DNA from: an uncultured Lactobacillus sp.
Lineage (GTDB): Bacteria > Bacillota > Bacilli > Lactobacillales > Lactobacillaceae
Assembly: GCA_905204935.1 (NCBI GenBank)
Contig: CAJLBJ010000005.1
Coordinates: forward strand, 1 to 64,000
Reading direction: 5' to 3'
Length of the DNA stretch: 64,000 nt
Shown here: piece after piece, positions 46,852-57,258 of the stretch
Layout of the letters: each line of letters starts with the position of its first letter
Numbering within the stretch: the stretch's first letter is position 1
The notes under the pieces: model-generated
What the model was told of the DNA's origin: nothing
The model's input: the letters and a program-made list of their open reading frames with translations, nothing else
The model's database searches: none
Position numbers and translations under genes: made by a program

Positions 46852-48255
46852 TTAACCAACTGAGCCTTCCATTTGATATTCGATCAAACGATTCAACTCA
46901 ACGGCATATTCCATTGGTAATTCTTTAGTAAATGGCTCAACAAAGCCCATGATAATCATTTCGGTCGCTTTTTCTTCGGAAATTCCCCGACTCATCAAGT
47001 AATACAATTGTTCTTCAGAAATCTTGGAAACTTTAGCTTCATGTTCTAGCGAAACATCGCCATTCAAGATTTCATTAAATGGAATCGTATCACTTGAAGA
47101 TTTATCGTCCATAATAATCGTGTCACATTCGATATGTGAAATTGAACCGGCACTATCGCGACCAAAGCGCACCTTACCACGATAGTCCACCCGTCCACCA
47201 TCTTTAGCCAATGATTTTGAAACAATCGATGATGAAGTATTTGGTGCATTATGAATCATGCGAGCGCCGGTATCTGATTTGATATCTTTACCCGCAAAAG
47301 CAATCGACAACATCGTCCCTCTTGCACCTTTACCATCAAGATACACGGCTGGATATTTCATCGTCACTTTTGAACCGAGGTTACCATCAACCCATTCCAT
47401 TGTCGCATTTTCTAACGCCCGCGCACGTTTTGTTTCCAAACTATACACGTTATCAGACCAGTTTTGAATCGTGGTATAACGGCAATAAGCATTCTTTAAC
47501 ACATTAACTTCTACGACAGCCGCATGCAAGCTATCTTCAGAATAATTAGGTGCCGTACAACCTTCAACATAGTTAACACTGGCATCCTCATCCACAATAA
47601 TCAAGGTTCTTTCAAACTGTCCAGAATTTCCGGCATTAATTCTAAAGTAACTTTGAATTGGCACTTGTGTCTTAACACCTTTAGGCACATAAATAAAGGT
47701 TCCCCCCGACCAGACAGCCGAATTCAAAGCGGCTAACTTGTTATCTGTTGGTGGAATTAATTTGCCAAAGTATTCTCGCACCAAATCAGGATATTCTTGA
47801 ATCGCTGAATCCATTGCCATAAAAACAATGCCCATCTTTTCAAAGTCTTCACGCATGTTGTGATAAACAACTTCGGATTCATATTGAGCTGAAGATCCTG
47901 CCAAATACTTTCTTTCAGCTTCAGGCACGCCTAAACGGTCGAAGGTTCTTTTTATATCTTCGGGCACGTCTTCCCATTTGCGTGCTACACGATCAGAATC
48001 ACGTCTAAAATAATTGATTGTTTCAAAGTTAACTCCTGATAAATCAGGTCCAAAATCAGGCATTGGCAATTTTTTGTAAACTTCAAAAGACTTCAAACGA
48101 AATTCTAACATCCAGTCTGGTTCATTTTTAGCCTTGGAAATTGCCCGAATCGTCTCTTCGTTTAAACCTTCACCGGTCGTAAAAATTGGCTCAATATCAT
48201 CTTTAAATCCGTATTTATATTCACCGCCAATATCTGGCATCTTTGGTTCAGTCAT
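46852..48255 (-). CDS. sufB: Fe-S cluster scaffold protein SufB
   Basis: A component of the SufBCD complex on which Fe-S clusters are assembled. The 467-residue protein has the SufB-type beta-helix core with [55 protein letters not shown] and the C-terminal [19 protein letters not shown] motif shared with SufD. It is the last gene of sufCDSUB, one base after sufU. Confidence 0.97.
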   Translation of the reverse strand: MTEPKMPDIGGEYKYGFKDDIEPIFTTGEGLNEETIRAISKAKNEPDWMLEFRLKSFEVYKKLPMPDFGPDLSGVNFETINYFRRDSDRVARKWEDVPEDIKRTFDRLGVPEAERKYLAGSSAQYESEVVYHNMREDFEKMGIVFMAMDSAIQEYPDLVREYFGKLIPPTDNKLAALNSAVWSGGTFIYVPKGVKTQVPIQSYFRINAGNSGQFERTLIIVDEDASVNYVEGCTAPNYSEDSLHAAVVEVNVLKNAYCRYTTIQNWSDNVYSLETKRARALENATMEWVDGNLGSKVTMKYPAVYLDGKGARGTMLSIAFAGKDIKSDTGARMIHNAPNTSSSIVSKSLAKDGGRVDYRGKVRFGRDSAGSISHIECDTIIMDDKSSSDTIPFNEILNGDVSLEHEAKVSKISEEQLYYLMSRGISEEKATEMIIMGFVEPFTKELPMEYAVELNRLIEYQMEGSVG

Positions 48256-48256
48256 C

Positions 48257-48697
48257 TCACTCTTCCTTTCCTTGCTGCTTTAATGCTTGGTAAACTGCTT
48301 TCCAGGCAAGCGTTGCACATTTGATACGCGCTGGAAATTGTGCTACACCTTCTAAAATCGCAGCATCCCCTAAAATCTCATCATCCACTTCTTTACCAGT
48401 CACCATCTCCGAAAAGGTTAATACCATCTTTTCAATTTCAGCTGGTGTTTTACCGATAATCTCATCGGTCATCATTGAAGCAGAGGCTTGAGAAATCGTA
48501 CAACCCGTTCCAAAAAAGGCTACATCACTAACTTTGCCATCTTTTAATTCTAATTGTACAGTCAAAACGTCACCACACGTTGGATTAGCCAGCTCTAATT
48601 GATGATCAGGCTGCGCCAATTGTCCATGATGATGCGGATGTGTCGCATGATCTAAAATCATCTGCCGATATAAATTATCTAATTTAGAAAGACCCAT
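48257..48697 (-). CDS. sufU: Sulfur-transfer zinc protein SufU
   Basis: The zinc-dependent sulfurtransferase that accepts persulfide from SufS in Gram-positive SUF systems. The 146-residue product has the ligand set C41, D43 (NPTCGD), C66 (GTGCTIS) and C127 (RIKCATL), with the SufU-typical insertion before the last Cys. The ATG at 48697 has AAGGAG at suitable spacing. It overlaps the sufS 3' end by 14 bases, consistent with translational coupling. Confidence 0.96.
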   Translation of the reverse strand: MGLSKLDNLYRQMILDHATHPHHHGQLAQPDHQLELANPTCGDVLTVQLELKDGKVSDVAFFGTGCTISQASASMMTDEIIGKTPAEIEKMVLTFSEMVTGKEVDDEILGDAAILEGVAQFPARIKCATLAWKAVYQALKQQGKEE

Positions 48698-49922
48698 TTT
48701 CAAAAAACTCCTTTGTCGCCCAAATGGCGTCAATCAAGCGGCTGACGTCTTGTGGTGTATTATATAAATGAAAACTAGCACGTACTGTTGCTGGCGTATT
48801 CAAATAACGCATCAGCGGTTGCGCACAATGGTGTCCGGCGCGCACAGCGATGCCTTCCATATCTAGCGCTGTTGCAGTATCGTGTGGATGCAAATCATTC
48901 AAGTTAAACGAAATAATTCCATGGCGTTTAGCCGGATCTAGCGGACCATAAATGGTAATCCCAGGAATTGCTTGTAGTGCTGGTAAAGCTTGCTGCATTA
49001 ATTCTTTTTCATGTTGAGCAATTTGTTTTACACCATATTGATTCAAATAATCAATTGCTGCTCCCAAACCAACTACTGCAGCGATATTTTGCGTTCCTGC
49101 TTCAAATTTATACGGCGCTTGCTTGAAAGTTGTTTCATATAATTCAACAGTTTCAATCATCTCGCCTCCAAATTCAAGTGGACTCATCTTATCTAGCAAT
49201 TCTGCTTTGGCCCATAATACCCCGATTCCAGTTGGAGCTAGCATTTTATGACCTGAAAAAGCATAAAAATCAACATCTAAATCTTGGACATCCACACTTT
49301 GATGCCCAACTGCTTGAGCTCCATCAGCTACTAATAATGCACCATTTTCATGAGCTAACTGCGCTAATTGTTTTAACGGATTACATACTCCTAAGACATT
49401 TGAAACATGAGCTAATGCCACAACTTTAGTCTTAGGCGTAATTTGCTTAGTAGCATCATTAAGATCTAAAAAACCTTCATCTGTTAGCTTAATATACTTA
49501 AGTTTAGCACCCGTTTGCTTAGCTACGATCTGCCAGGGCACCAAATTACTATGATGTTCTAGATAACTCAAAACAATCTCATCACCTGGTTGTAAAAACT
49601 GGCGAAAATAGCCTTGCACAATCCAATTAAGTGCTTCTGTCGTTCCTTTAGTATAAACAATTTCTTGGCTACTATTGGCATTGATAAAAGTTGCAACTTT
49701 TTGTCTGACATCTTCGTAAGCTTGGGTTGCTTGTTGCGCTAAAAAATACACGCCCCGATGCACATTTGCATTAGTCGTTTCATAATAGTTTTGCAGTGCT
49801 GTTAACACTTGTTTAGGCTTTTGACTTGTTGCCGCACTATCCAAATAAACCAACGGCTCATCGTTGACAATTTGGTCTAAAATCAAAAAGTCTGCGCGTG
49901 CATCAGAAATCTTTTTGCCCAT
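48684..49922 (-). CDS. sufS: Cysteine desulfurase SufS
   Basis: A group II PLP-dependent cysteine desulfurase that feeds sulfur to SufU for Fe-S assembly. The 412-residue product begins with VYLDSAATSQKP. The PLP lysine is K226 in SGHKMLAPTG and the active Cys is C366 in RAGHHCAQPL. It is distinct from the ThiI-linked desulfurase at 35172. It overlaps sufD by 20 bases and sufU by 14. Confidence 0.97.
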   Translation of the reverse strand: MGKKISDARADFLILDQIVNDEPLVYLDSAATSQKPKQVLTALQNYYETTNANVHRGVYFLAQQATQAYEDVRQKVATFINANSSQEIVYTKGTTEALNWIVQGYFRQFLQPGDEIVLSYLEHHSNLVPWQIVAKQTGAKLKYIKLTDEGFLDLNDATKQITPKTKVVALAHVSNVLGVCNPLKQLAQLAHENGALLVADGAQAVGHQSVDVQDLDVDFYAFSGHKMLAPTGIGVLWAKAELLDKMSPLEFGGEMIETVELYETTFKQAPYKFEAGTQNIAAVVGLGAAIDYLNQYGVKQIAQHEKELMQQALPALQAIPGITIYGPLDPAKRHGIISFNLNDLHPHDTATALDMEGIAVRAGHHCAQPLMRYLNTPATVRASFHLYNTPQDVSRLIDAIWATKEFFENGSF

Positions 49923-51186
49923 CGATTAACTTCCTTTCAATCATCTGTTCAAGGTAAACTTGCACATCTCGACTTGGTATTTCTTTTAATACCGAACCTA
50001 AGAAACCACGAATCACGAGTCTTTGAGCTAATTTTTCTGGTAAGCCTCGACTCATCAAATAATACATTTTTTCTTCATCAATTCGGCCTACACTAGCAGC
50101 ATGTCCTGCAACAACATCGTTATCATCAATCAATAAGATTGGATTAGCATCACCACGTCCACGCTTAGATAACATCAACACGCGACTTTCTTGTTGGGCA
50201 TTAGCTCTTTTAGCTCCTTTGATAATATGACCGATACCGTTAAAGACTAAACTTGATTTTTCAAGGATTACCCCATGTTGCAAGATATTACCAATCGAGT
50301 GGCGCCCATAGTTAGTCACACGTGTATCGATTCCTTGAAATTGTTTACCAGTCGAAATCGCAATCACTTTTACCTCCGCATGTGAACCATCTCCGACCAA
50401 TTCAGAATCAAAATCGCCAACGATATTACCATCGTTCATCATCCCTAATGACCAGTCGATTTTAGCATCTTGTTGCAAATAGCCTCGGCGATTAAGATAT
50501 GTCGTCGTATTTTTACCCAAACGATCGACACTAGCAAACTTAATATGGCTATTTGGCTTAGCAATTACTTCGACAATAATGTTAGCCGTTGCTTGTTCTT
50601 GACCTACAGTTAACAGATTTTCTAAATATGAAAATTCGCTATTGTCATCTGCAATGATTAAAACATGATGCACATAATCTTGTTGTACCTGCGCATCTTG
50701 CACAAAATAAGTTGTTAGCGGTTTTGTTAATATTACATTTTTAGGAACATAAATCAACAACCCACTGGTTAATTGCGCCACATGTTCAGCGTTTAATTGG
50801 TTTTCAGCTAACTTTGTCGCCTTAGTCATAAAATATTCCTCGATTAATTGAGGATGTTTAGCTAATGCTGTTTGCCAATCACAAATCACAACACCTTGTT
50901 GTGTCAATTCAGCTACATCTTGCCAAATAATACGGTCAGCTTGTTGAACCACACAGTTTTTAGTCTTTAAATTATTTAAAGTCTCATTTGGAGTAACTTG
51001 CGGATTAACCAAATCTTTTGTCAAATGAATTGGCCATCTTTGATAACGAATCTTTTCAAAATTAGGTAATGGTAAGGTTGGTGCGAGCTCTTTAGCTTGT
51101 AAGCGTTGATCCTTAAACCAAGCAGGCTCATTATTTGCTTTGCAATAAGCTAAAATATCTGCAGAATTTGCTTCAATCGTTGTCAT
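49903..51186 (-). CDS. sufD: Fe-S assembly protein SufD
   Basis: A SufB paralogue that completes the SufBC2D complex. The 427-residue product has a helical N-terminus (NEPAWFKDQRLQAKEL), a beta-helix core with FSYLENLLTVG and the C-terminal IDEEKMYYLMSRGLPEKLAQRLVIRGFL motif. It lies between sufC and sufS in the operon. Confidence 0.96.
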   Translation of the reverse strand: MTTIEANSADILAYCKANNEPAWFKDQRLQAKELAPTLPLPNFEKIRYQRWPIHLTKDLVNPQVTPNETLNNLKTKNCVVQQADRIIWQDVAELTQQGVVICDWQTALAKHPQLIEEYFMTKATKLAENQLNAEHVAQLTSGLLIYVPKNVILTKPLTTYFVQDAQVQQDYVHHVLIIADDNSEFSYLENLLTVGQEQATANIIVEVIAKPNSHIKFASVDRLGKNTTTYLNRRGYLQQDAKIDWSLGMMNDGNIVGDFDSELVGDGSHAEVKVIAISTGKQFQGIDTRVTNYGRHSIGNILQHGVILEKSSLVFNGIGHIIKGAKRANAQQESRVLMLSKRGRGDANPILLIDDNDVVAGHAASVGRIDEEKMYYLMSRGLPEKLAQRLVIRGFLGSVLKEIPSRDVQVYLEQMIERKLIDGQKDF

Positions 51187-51199
51187 CTAACCATCCTCC

Positions 51200-51979
51200 T
51201 TAAGCCTGTTCATCTACTAATTTGATGTCTAGACCTAATTCGTCGCGTAAAGTCGCATATCCTTCTTCTTCTAGACGCTTAGCTAACTCTGGACCACCAG
51301 TTTTAACAACTTTACCACCCATCATAATATGCACAACATCTGGAACGATATAATTTAGCAAACGTTGATAATGAGTAATGATCAATGACCCAAACTCTGC
51401 TCCACGCATTTCATTGACACCTTTAGATACAACTTTTAACGCATCGATATCTAACCCAGAATCGATTTCATCTAAAATGGCAAACTTAGGTTCAATCATC
51501 ATCATTTGCAAAATTTCATTGCGTTTCTTTTCACCACCAGAAAAGCCTTCGTTCAAGTAGCGATCGGCCATTTCTTCTTTCATATCTAAAAAGGCCATTT
51601 TTTCATCTAATTTTTTCAAGAATGCACGAATAGACATTGCATCATCTTCAGATCGACGCGCATTAATAGCAGCGCGCATAAATTCAGCGTTAGTAATTCC
51701 TGGGATTTCAGATGGATATTGCATCGCTAAAAATAAGCCTGCTCTAGCACGTTCATCTACTTCCCATTCCAAAATGTTTTCACCATCTAATAAAATTTCA
51801 CCTTGAGTTACTTTATAAGCAGGATTACCCATGATTGATTCTGAAAGTGTAGATTTTCCGGTTCCGTTTGGTCCCATGATTGCATGAATCTCACCTGTTT
51901 TAAGTGTTAAGTTAACCCCTTTTAAGATTTCTTTACCTTCGACTTCAACATGAAGATCTTTAATTTCTAATGTTGCCAT
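51200..51979 (-). CDS. sufC: Fe-S assembly ATPase SufC
   Basis: The ABC-type ATPase of the SufBCD scaffold, cytosolic rather than a transporter. The 259-residue product has Walker A GPNGTGKS at 36-43, the signature region EGFSGGEKKRNEILQ, and Walker B FAILDEIDSGLDID. It is the first gene of the suf operon, with GGAGG before the ATG at 51979 and a good promoter upstream. Confidence 0.98.
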   Translation of the reverse strand: MATLEIKDLHVEVEGKEILKGVNLTLKTGEIHAIMGPNGTGKSTLSESIMGNPAYKVTQGEILLDGENILEWEVDERARAGLFLAMQYPSEIPGITNAEFMRAAINARRSEDDAMSIRAFLKKLDEKMAFLDMKEEMADRYLNEGFSGGEKKRNEILQMMMIEPKFAILDEIDSGLDIDALKVVSKGVNEMRGAEFGSLIITHYQRLLNYIVPDVVHIMMGGKVVKTGGPELAKRLEEEGYATLRDELGLDIKLVDEQA

Positions 51980-52020
51980 TTTCTTTCGTCCCTCCACTAA
52001 AATTATGAGTAATTTCCTTT

Positions 52021-52049
52021 ATTGTAGACTAGTTGAGAACTATTTTCAA
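52021..52049 (-). promoter_or_regulatory. SigA-type promoter of the suf operon
   Basis: Minus-strand -35 TTGAAA (52044-52049), 17-base spacer, -10 TACAAT (52021-52026), about 40 bases before sufC. Confidence 0.8.
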
Positions 52050-52062
52050 TTACCCTTTATTC

Positions 52063-52419
52063 CTAATCAAGCCATAATTCTTGATAAACATCTTCTTTAA
52101 AACCACAAGTTACTTGTTTATCTTCAACCATCAATGGTCGTTTAATCAACTTACCATCACTCGCCAATAATGCACTAGCTTCTTGTAATGTCATATCTGC
52201 TAATTTATCTTTTAAGCCTAATTCACGATATCGTTGTCCGCTTGTATTAAAAAAATAACGTAATGGTTTGTCACTAGCGGTCAACCAGGCTAACAACTCT
52301 TCTTGACTAGGCGGATTTTTGACAATATCTTGGCTTTCAAACTCTACTTGATGTTCTTCCAACCATTTTTGTGCTTTTCTACAAGTACTGCAACGTGAAT
52401 AACAATAAAATTTTTTCAT
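52063..52419 (-). CDS. ArsC/Spx-family thioredoxin-fold protein
   Basis: A 118-residue ArsC/Spx family protein beginning MKKFYCYSRCSTCRKAQKWL with a CxxC pair at C10 and C13. PPSQEELLAWL and KLIKRPLMV follow, typical of the family. It lacks the usual Spx interface motifs that I can name and looks closer to the YusI/YffB-like arsenate-reductase-family proteins. A redox or RNA-polymerase-binding role cannot be decided. The ATG at 52419 (GAGGAT upstream) is preferred to the TTG at 52425. It is a single gene before the suf promoter. Confidence 0.85.
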   Translation of the reverse strand: MKKFYCYSRCSTCRKAQKWLEEHQVEFESQDIVKNPPSQEELLAWLTASDKPLRYFFNTSGQRYRELGLKDKLADMTLQEASALLASDGKLIKRPLMVEDKQVTCGFKEDVYQELWLD

Positions 52420-52485
52420 AATCAAATCCTCTTTAAAAAAATATATTTTACACTATCTATTATGCCTCAAATTGATTTCAAAAAC

Positions 52486-52526
52486 AACAAAAAGCCTATT
52501 TCTATTAAAAGAAATAAGCTTTTTTA
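52486..52526 (-). terminator. Terminator after rodA
   Basis: Arms 52490-52503 and 52510-52523 with one mismatch, followed on the minus strand by a T run. Confidence 0.82.
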
Positions 52527-52539
52527 GAAAAATCCTAAA

Positions 52540-53733
52540 CTATTTAAATGTTTCCTCATTACTAAACATGTAACTCTTATAATGATATCTCATCGACATA
52601 ATCAAGCCAATTCCAATCATATTCCCAATTAAAGCAGAACCACCCTGACTGATAAATGGCAACGGAATCCCTGTTAATGGTAACAAACCAATACTCATTC
52701 CAATATTTTCAAATACATGAAATAAAATCATCATAATTACGCCTGTTGAAATATAAGCATAAAATTCGTTTTTGGTTTCAAAAGTTACTTGGATCATTTG
52801 GAAAATCAATAAAAGATAAATGAAAATCAACACGCAACCACCAACAAAGCCGAAGTTTTCACCGATAACAGAAAAAATCATATCTGACTCACGCACGGGC
52901 ACATAAACATTTGATACATTAAATCCTTTACCTAATAATAATCCTGAACCAATAGCTTTCATGCTTCGCCATAATTGATAAGCACTCGAGGAAGTATTTG
53001 CTGAAGGATTAAGCCATGAATCAATACGGCTAAACTGATATTGGTGAAATCCAATCGCCAATAAAATGTCACGACTATAGACCACTAAGAAAATCAACAA
53101 TGCACCTAAAATCGTCACGGTTAAAACCACCGGCACAATAATACGCCACGATATCCCGGATACCAGAATAACACCACCTAAAATGGCAAAAAAGACTAAC
53201 ATCGTCCCAAAATCGTTTTGTAATTTCAAAAGTACTGCTACCGGTAACGTCCAAGCAAACATCTTGCCTAATAACTGCCAATCTGTTCGAATAGTGTGTG
53301 TATAATACTCGCTATTATGTTGAGTCACGACACGACCTAACATCAAAATATAAGCAGGCTTCATTACTTCAGATGGCTGAAACGTCAATGGCCCCAAAGC
53401 AAACCAACTCTTAGCCCCAGTATTAGCTGCATAGGAACGACTGTAAAAAAACAAAACTAAAATCAAAAGCGTGATTCCTAAGCCATAAGCAATTGGCGCC
53501 ACTTTCCAAAGTTGTTCAGCATCAAATTGCATGATGAAAACCACTAAGGCCGTACCGATTCCATAAAAAATAGCTTGGGTAAACATAGCCTTACCTACAC
53601 TACCATTGTCATGACTAATGGCAACATATAAAGCCAACATTCCAATAACTGCAAGTAACATCACAGAGAGAATAATCCCCCAATCGATTCTGGCATCTTC
53701 ATTACCAGATCGCTTAAGACCGTCATTTTTCAT
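52540..53733 (-). CDS. rodA: SEDS glycosyltransferase RodA
   Basis: A polytopic SEDS-family peptidoglycan polymerase of the elongasome. The 397-residue protein has about ten membrane helices and the family segments PLTFQPSEVMKPAYI, LKLQNDFGTMLVFF and RESDMIFSVIGENFGFVG. GIPLPFISQGGSALIGNMIGIGLIMS lies near the C-terminus. Its neighbourhood (an MreB paralogue, yidD and DUF2969) supports RodA rather than FtsW. Confidence 0.93.
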   Translation of the reverse strand: MKNDGLKRSGNEDARIDWGIILSVMLLAVIGMLALYVAISHDNGSVGKAMFTQAIFYGIGTALVVFIMQFDAEQLWKVAPIAYGLGITLLILVLFFYSRSYAANTGAKSWFALGPLTFQPSEVMKPAYILMLGRVVTQHNSEYYTHTIRTDWQLLGKMFAWTLPVAVLLKLQNDFGTMLVFFAILGGVILVSGISWRIIVPVVLTVTILGALLIFLVVYSRDILLAIGFHQYQFSRIDSWLNPSANTSSSAYQLWRSMKAIGSGLLLGKGFNVSNVYVPVRESDMIFSVIGENFGFVGGCVLIFIYLLLIFQMIQVTFETKNEFYAYISTGVIMMILFHVFENIGMSIGLLPLTGIPLPFISQGGSALIGNMIGIGLIMSMRYHYKSYMFSNEETFK

Positions 53734-53761
53734 GCTGCTTTCGCTCCTTTATGCGGCTTTA

Positions 53762-53983
53762 TTAGCCACGATGTAAGTGATAGTCTCGAATCAATACGTC
53801 TATTCCTTCGTTTTGTGTTGCTACTCGAAACTCTTCACCACTTGGTAATTTTGCAACAAAACGCTTGCCATCTTGGCTGACGGTTCCTAAAGATTCGTCT
53901 TTAATAGTTAGTTCGGTCACTAGTTGCCCATTAACCATTTTTTCATTTTCGATAATTTGAATATTTTTTTCTCTCTTAGACAC
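53762..53983 (-). CDS. DUF2969 family small protein
   Basis: A 73-residue cytosolic protein with the sequence pattern ELTIKDESLGTVSQDGKRFVAKLPSG, typical of the DUF2969 proteins encoded upstream of rodA in lactobacilli. Function is unknown. Its place between yidD and rodA suggests an envelope-related role; this is inference only. Confidence 0.8.
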   Translation of the reverse strand: MSKREKNIQIIENEKMVNGQLVTELTIKDESLGTVSQDGKRFVAKLPSGEEFRVATQNEGIDVLIRDYHLHRG

Positions 53984-53994
53984 AAAAGTCCCTC

Positions 53995-54261
53995 CTACTT
54001 ATGTTTTGTCTTCTCATGCGTGTCTTGTAAATTTCGTCGTAAACTAAACTTATCTGGCACCGGATCAAAGCCTCCTTTGGCAAATGGATGGCACCGTAAA
54101 ATCCGGCTGATTCCCAATAAAAAGCCTAATAAAAGTCCATGCTTTTCTAGTGCTTGAATCATATAAGCAGAACAAGTTGGCTGATAACGACAATTTGGTC
54201 CCAAAAGTGGAGAAATAAATTTTTGATAACCACGTATCAAGAAAATTAATAGTTTTTTCAA
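53995..54261 (-). CDS. yidD: Membrane protein insertion efficiency factor YidD
   Basis: A small membrane-associated protein that assists YidC-dependent insertion. The 88-residue product has the family signature [25 protein letters not shown], and [13 protein letters not shown] later, with the conserved cysteines. It lies between the MreB-like gene and DUF2969 in one operon. Confidence 0.95.
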   Translation of the reverse strand: MKKLLIFLIRGYQKFISPLLGPNCRYQPTCSAYMIQALEKHGLLLGFLLGISRILRCHPFAKGGFDPVPDKFSLRRNLQDTHEKTKHK

Positions 54262-54274
54262 GTTTTTAAACCCG

Positions 54275-55264
54275 TTAGTTATCGGTTAATTTATCGATAT
54301 TATCTAACAAAATTCCTGTTCCAACAGCAACATCATCAAGTGGCGTTTCTGCAACAACCACTGGAACTTGTAATTCCTCAGATAACATAATATCAATTCC
54401 ATCAAGTAATGCACCACCACCGGTGACAACAACTCCGCGATCAATAATATCGGAAGCAAGTTCTGGTGGGGTCTTGCTTAAAACATCCTTACATGCAATT
54501 ACAATCGCATCTAAAGTATCTTTAATTGCTTCTTGTACTTCATCTGAAGTTAACGTGATTGTTTTTGGTAAACCAGTTACAACATCGCGACCACGAACAT
54601 TCATTTCTGCTTGTCTATGGCCTTTAACAACAGTTCCAATTTCAATCTTAATCTTTTCGGCTGTATGTTCACCGATTTGTAAACTATGCTTCTTTCTAAC
54701 ATAATTTGCGATATCAACGTTTAAGCGATCACCTGCTACCCGCAATGAACTACTTTCAACAATATCACCTAATGACAAGACTGCAATATCACTGGTTCCA
54801 CCACCAATATCAATAATCATACTACCAAATGGTTGGAAGATATCTAAACCAGCGCCTACTGCCGCTACTTTAGGCTCACTTTCTAGATAAACCTTATTGC
54901 CACCAGATTTTTCAGCTGCTTGCCGAATTGCTTTTCGTTCAATATCTGTCGTATTTGTTGGGCAACAAATCAAAATATTAGGTTTAGACATTAAACCTTT
55001 TACATTTAATTTCTTTATGAAATATGACAACATTTGTTCTGTCATATCAAAATCAGCAATTACACCGTCTTTTAATGGTCTAACCGCCCGAATATTATTA
55101 GGTGTACGTCCCACCATTTTATAAGCTTCTGATCCTACCGCTAAAACGCGACCGGTTTGAGTGTCAATTGCAACTACTGAAGGCTCATTTAAAACGATGC
55201 CACTGCCTTGAATGTTGATCAAAACATTAGCAGTTCCAAGATCGATACCGATATCCTTAGCCAT
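54275..55264 (-). CDS. mbl: MreB/Mbl-type actin homologue (second copy)
   Basis: A second MreB-family actin-like protein, 329 residues. It has [14 protein letters not shown] (phosphate 1), [15 protein letters not shown] (phosphate 2) and [13 protein letters not shown] (adenosine motif). It is clearly diverged from the copy at 25131-26135. Location at the head of an operon with rodA and distance from mreCD suggest the Mbl-type paralogue; the symbol is inferred from context. Confidence 0.9.
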   Translation of the reverse strand: MAKDIGIDLGTANVLINIQGSGIVLNEPSVVAIDTQTGRVLAVGSEAYKMVGRTPNNIRAVRPLKDGVIADFDMTEQMLSYFIKKLNVKGLMSKPNILICCPTNTTDIERKAIRQAAEKSGGNKVYLESEPKVAAVGAGLDIFQPFGSMIIDIGGGTSDIAVLSLGDIVESSSLRVAGDRLNVDIANYVRKKHSLQIGEHTAEKIKIEIGTVVKGHRQAEMNVRGRDVVTGLPKTITLTSDEVQEAIKDTLDAIVIACKDVLSKTPPELASDIIDRGVVVTGGGALLDGIDIMLSEELQVPVVVAETPLDDVAVGTGILLDNIDKLTDN

Positions 55265-55384
55265 ACTAATTTCTCCTCTTTAAATCCTCATAGTTAATTA
55301 TATTTAGTAGACGAAATTTTTCGTATCCAGTTAATTATACCATAACTAGTAACAATCAAAAATAAGGATTAACTAAATCTTTAA

Positions 55385-55422
55385 GTAAAAAATAGTGCCA
55401 CATCAAAGACGTAGCACTACTT
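55385..55422 (-). terminator. Terminator after murA
   Basis: Arms 55393-55401 and 55411-55419 pair with one G-U, followed by six T on the minus strand. Confidence 0.82.
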
Positions 55423-55429
55423 AACTTTA

Positions 55430-56731
55430 TTAACCTTTTACAGGGATAGAATACGTGGTTTCTTCAGTCACATCGTCGATTCGTTTAATTTGAGCACCTA
55501 ACGCAGCTAATTTTTGATGAAAATGATAATATCCACGATCCAAATATTGCAATTGCGTTACCTGCGTTACACTCTCAGCCACTAAACCTGCTAAAACCAA
55601 CGCTGCTGCTGCGCGCAAATCAGTAGCCGCCACTTCTGCTCCACTAAACTTAGTTGGACCATACATAATTACTGAATTACCCTCGATTTTAAAATCAGCA
55701 TTCATTCGCCGTAATTCTTCCATATGCATAAAGCGATTTTCAAAAACTGTTTCAGTCAAAACACTCGTTCCACTTGCCATCAATTGTAACACTGTTACTT
55801 GTGGTTGCATATCAGTTGGAAACCCTGGATGCGGTAAAGTTTTGACAGTGACTGGTTTTAGTGTTTCAGGTCCAATAATTCGTACACCTTCAGGCTCATC
55901 TTGAACAATAACACCCATTTCTTCTAATTTTGAAATCAACGGCTTGTTATGTTCAACAATTCCATTTTTGATTAACACATTGCCTTTGGTCAGAGCTGCT
56001 GCAACCATAAATGTTCCCGCTTCAATACGATCTTGAATAATCGAATGTTCGGTTCCATGTAACTCATCTACACCAATAATTTTGATGGTTTCTGTTCCAG
56101 CTCCCATCACACGAGCACCCATTTTGTTTAAAACATTGGCAAGATCAACAATTTCTGGCTCGCGTGCCACGTTATCAATCACAGTCGTCCCTTTGGCTAA
56201 GGTAGCAGCCATCATAATATTTTGTGTAGCTCCAACACTTGGAAAATCAAGATAAATATTAGCTCCTACTAAACCATCCGTTGTTGCTTCGATATAACCA
56301 TCATGTCGCGTAATCTTAGCGCCCATTGCTTCTAAGCCTTTTAAATGCAAGTCAATAGGACGTGAACCAATCGCACATCCACCTGGCATAGCCACTTTAG
56401 CATGCTTCAAACGTGCTAAAAGTGGGCCTAAAACAACGATTGAAGCACGCATTTTAGAAACATATTTAAATGGTGCCTCGTATGATAAAGTTCCCGTTGC
56501 ATCTAAAACAATCTTTTTTTCAACTTCGTCCATACCAACTTTAACATTCAAGAAACGAATGACATTATTCATCGTATAAACATCCGATAAAATCGGAACA
56601 TTAGTTAACACTGTTCGCCCTTTTTTAGGTAAAATGCTCGCAGCTAAAATCGGCAAAACTGCATTTTTGGCACCTTCTATTTCTACAGTACCTTCCAAAC
56701 GCCTACCGCCACGTACAATTATTTTTTCCAC
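55430..56731 (-). CDS. murA: UDP-GlcNAc 1-carboxyvinyltransferase MurA
   Basis: Transfers enolpyruvate from PEP to UDP-GlcNAc, the first committed step of peptidoglycan synthesis and the fosfomycin target. The 433-residue product starts [24 protein letters not shown]. The catalytic Cys119 lies in [15 protein letters not shown], so the usual fosfomycin-reactive residue is present. [13 protein letters not shown] and [14 protein letters not shown] follow. Firmicutes often carry two paralogues; only this one is in the window. It follows DUF1146. Confidence 0.97.
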   Translation of the reverse strand: MEKIIVRGGRRLEGTVEIEGAKNAVLPILAASILPKKGRTVLTNVPILSDVYTMNNVIRFLNVKVGMDEVEKKIVLDATGTLSYEAPFKYVSKMRASIVVLGPLLARLKHAKVAMPGGCAIGSRPIDLHLKGLEAMGAKITRHDGYIEATTDGLVGANIYLDFPSVGATQNIMMAATLAKGTTVIDNVAREPEIVDLANVLNKMGARVMGAGTETIKIIGVDELHGTEHSIIQDRIEAGTFMVAAALTKGNVLIKNGIVEHNKPLISKLEEMGVIVQDEPEGVRIIGPETLKPVTVKTLPHPGFPTDMQPQVTVLQLMASGTSVLTETVFENRFMHMEELRRMNADFKIEGNSVIMYGPTKFSGAEVAATDLRAAAALVLAGLVAESVTQVTQLQYLDRGYYHFHQKLAALGAQIKRIDDVTEETTYSIPVKG

Positions 56732-56765
56732 GACTAACTTCCTCCACGTCTACTTTCACAAGTCA

Positions 56766-56996
56766 TTATAAAAGATAAGCTAAATTACGAATGTTATCGA
56801 TAAAACTCAAGAAAAATTGGCTACAACCATAACCGATTGCTACTGATAACATCACTAAGACAATTTTAAACTTAGCTTGTTTTTCACGAGCAATATAATG
56901 ATCTAATCGTAATGCCTGTAATCCATTAAATGCAATTGTAATAAAAGCTAAATGACTAATCATTGTTAAAATTGCCATAAATCCATAAAATTTCAT
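56766..56996 (-). CDS. DUF1146 family membrane protein
   Basis: A 76-residue protein with two membrane helices (about 5-24 and 46-68) and the central motif FNGLQALRLDHYIAREKQ. It is typical of the DUF1146 (YwzB-like) proteins found between atpC and murA in Firmicutes. Function is unknown. The ATG at 56996 has GAGGG upstream and is preferred over the open frame's 57077 start. It is the first gene of the murA transcript. Confidence 0.85.
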   Translation of the reverse strand: MKFYGFMAILTMISHLAFITIAFNGLQALRLDHYIAREKQAKFKIVLVMLSVAIGYGCSQFFLSFIDNIRNLAYLL

Positions 56997-57026
56997 GATA
57001 CATCCCTCACATATCAACTCGAAATA

Positions 57027-57056
57027 ATCATAGCATAACTGGTTGTTGGCTAGCAA
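57027..57056 (-). promoter_or_regulatory. Promoter of the DUF1146-murA unit
   Basis: Minus-strand -35 TTGCTA (57051-57056), 18-base spacer, -10 TATGAT (57027-57032) with an extended TGC, about 30 bases before the DUF1146 start. Confidence 0.65.
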
Positions 57057-57130
57057 GCCATAACTATACCACTTCAAGAAATATTTATCTTTTTTTCAAA
57101 GTATTTTTAAATATTAATTGCTTTGTTTAA

Positions 57131-57217
57131 TTTGAGTTAAATTTTCATTGTTAACCTAGCATGAAAAATGCCACCTCGGCTAAATCCCACCAACTTTTTG
57201 CTTTGATTTAACTCAAA
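57131..57217. repeat. Long-range 12-bp inverted repeat of unknown role
   Basis: TTTGAGTTAAAT (57131-57142) and its perfect complement (57206-57217) enclose 63 bases that include a smaller potential TTAGCC/GGTTAA stem. There is no ORF and no T run. It lies between the atp terminator and the murA promoter and may be a small RNA or a remnant leader. Confidence 0.4.
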
Positions 57218-57219
57218 CA

Positions 57220-57254
57220 AAAACCTCTTTAAATCTAAAAATTTAAAGAGGTTC
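57220..57254 (-). terminator. Terminator of the atp operon
   Basis: A perfect 13-bp inverted repeat (57222-57234 and 57241-57253) with a six-base loop, followed by a T run on the minus strand, directly after the atpC stop. Confidence 0.9.
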
Positions 57255-57258
57255 TTGC

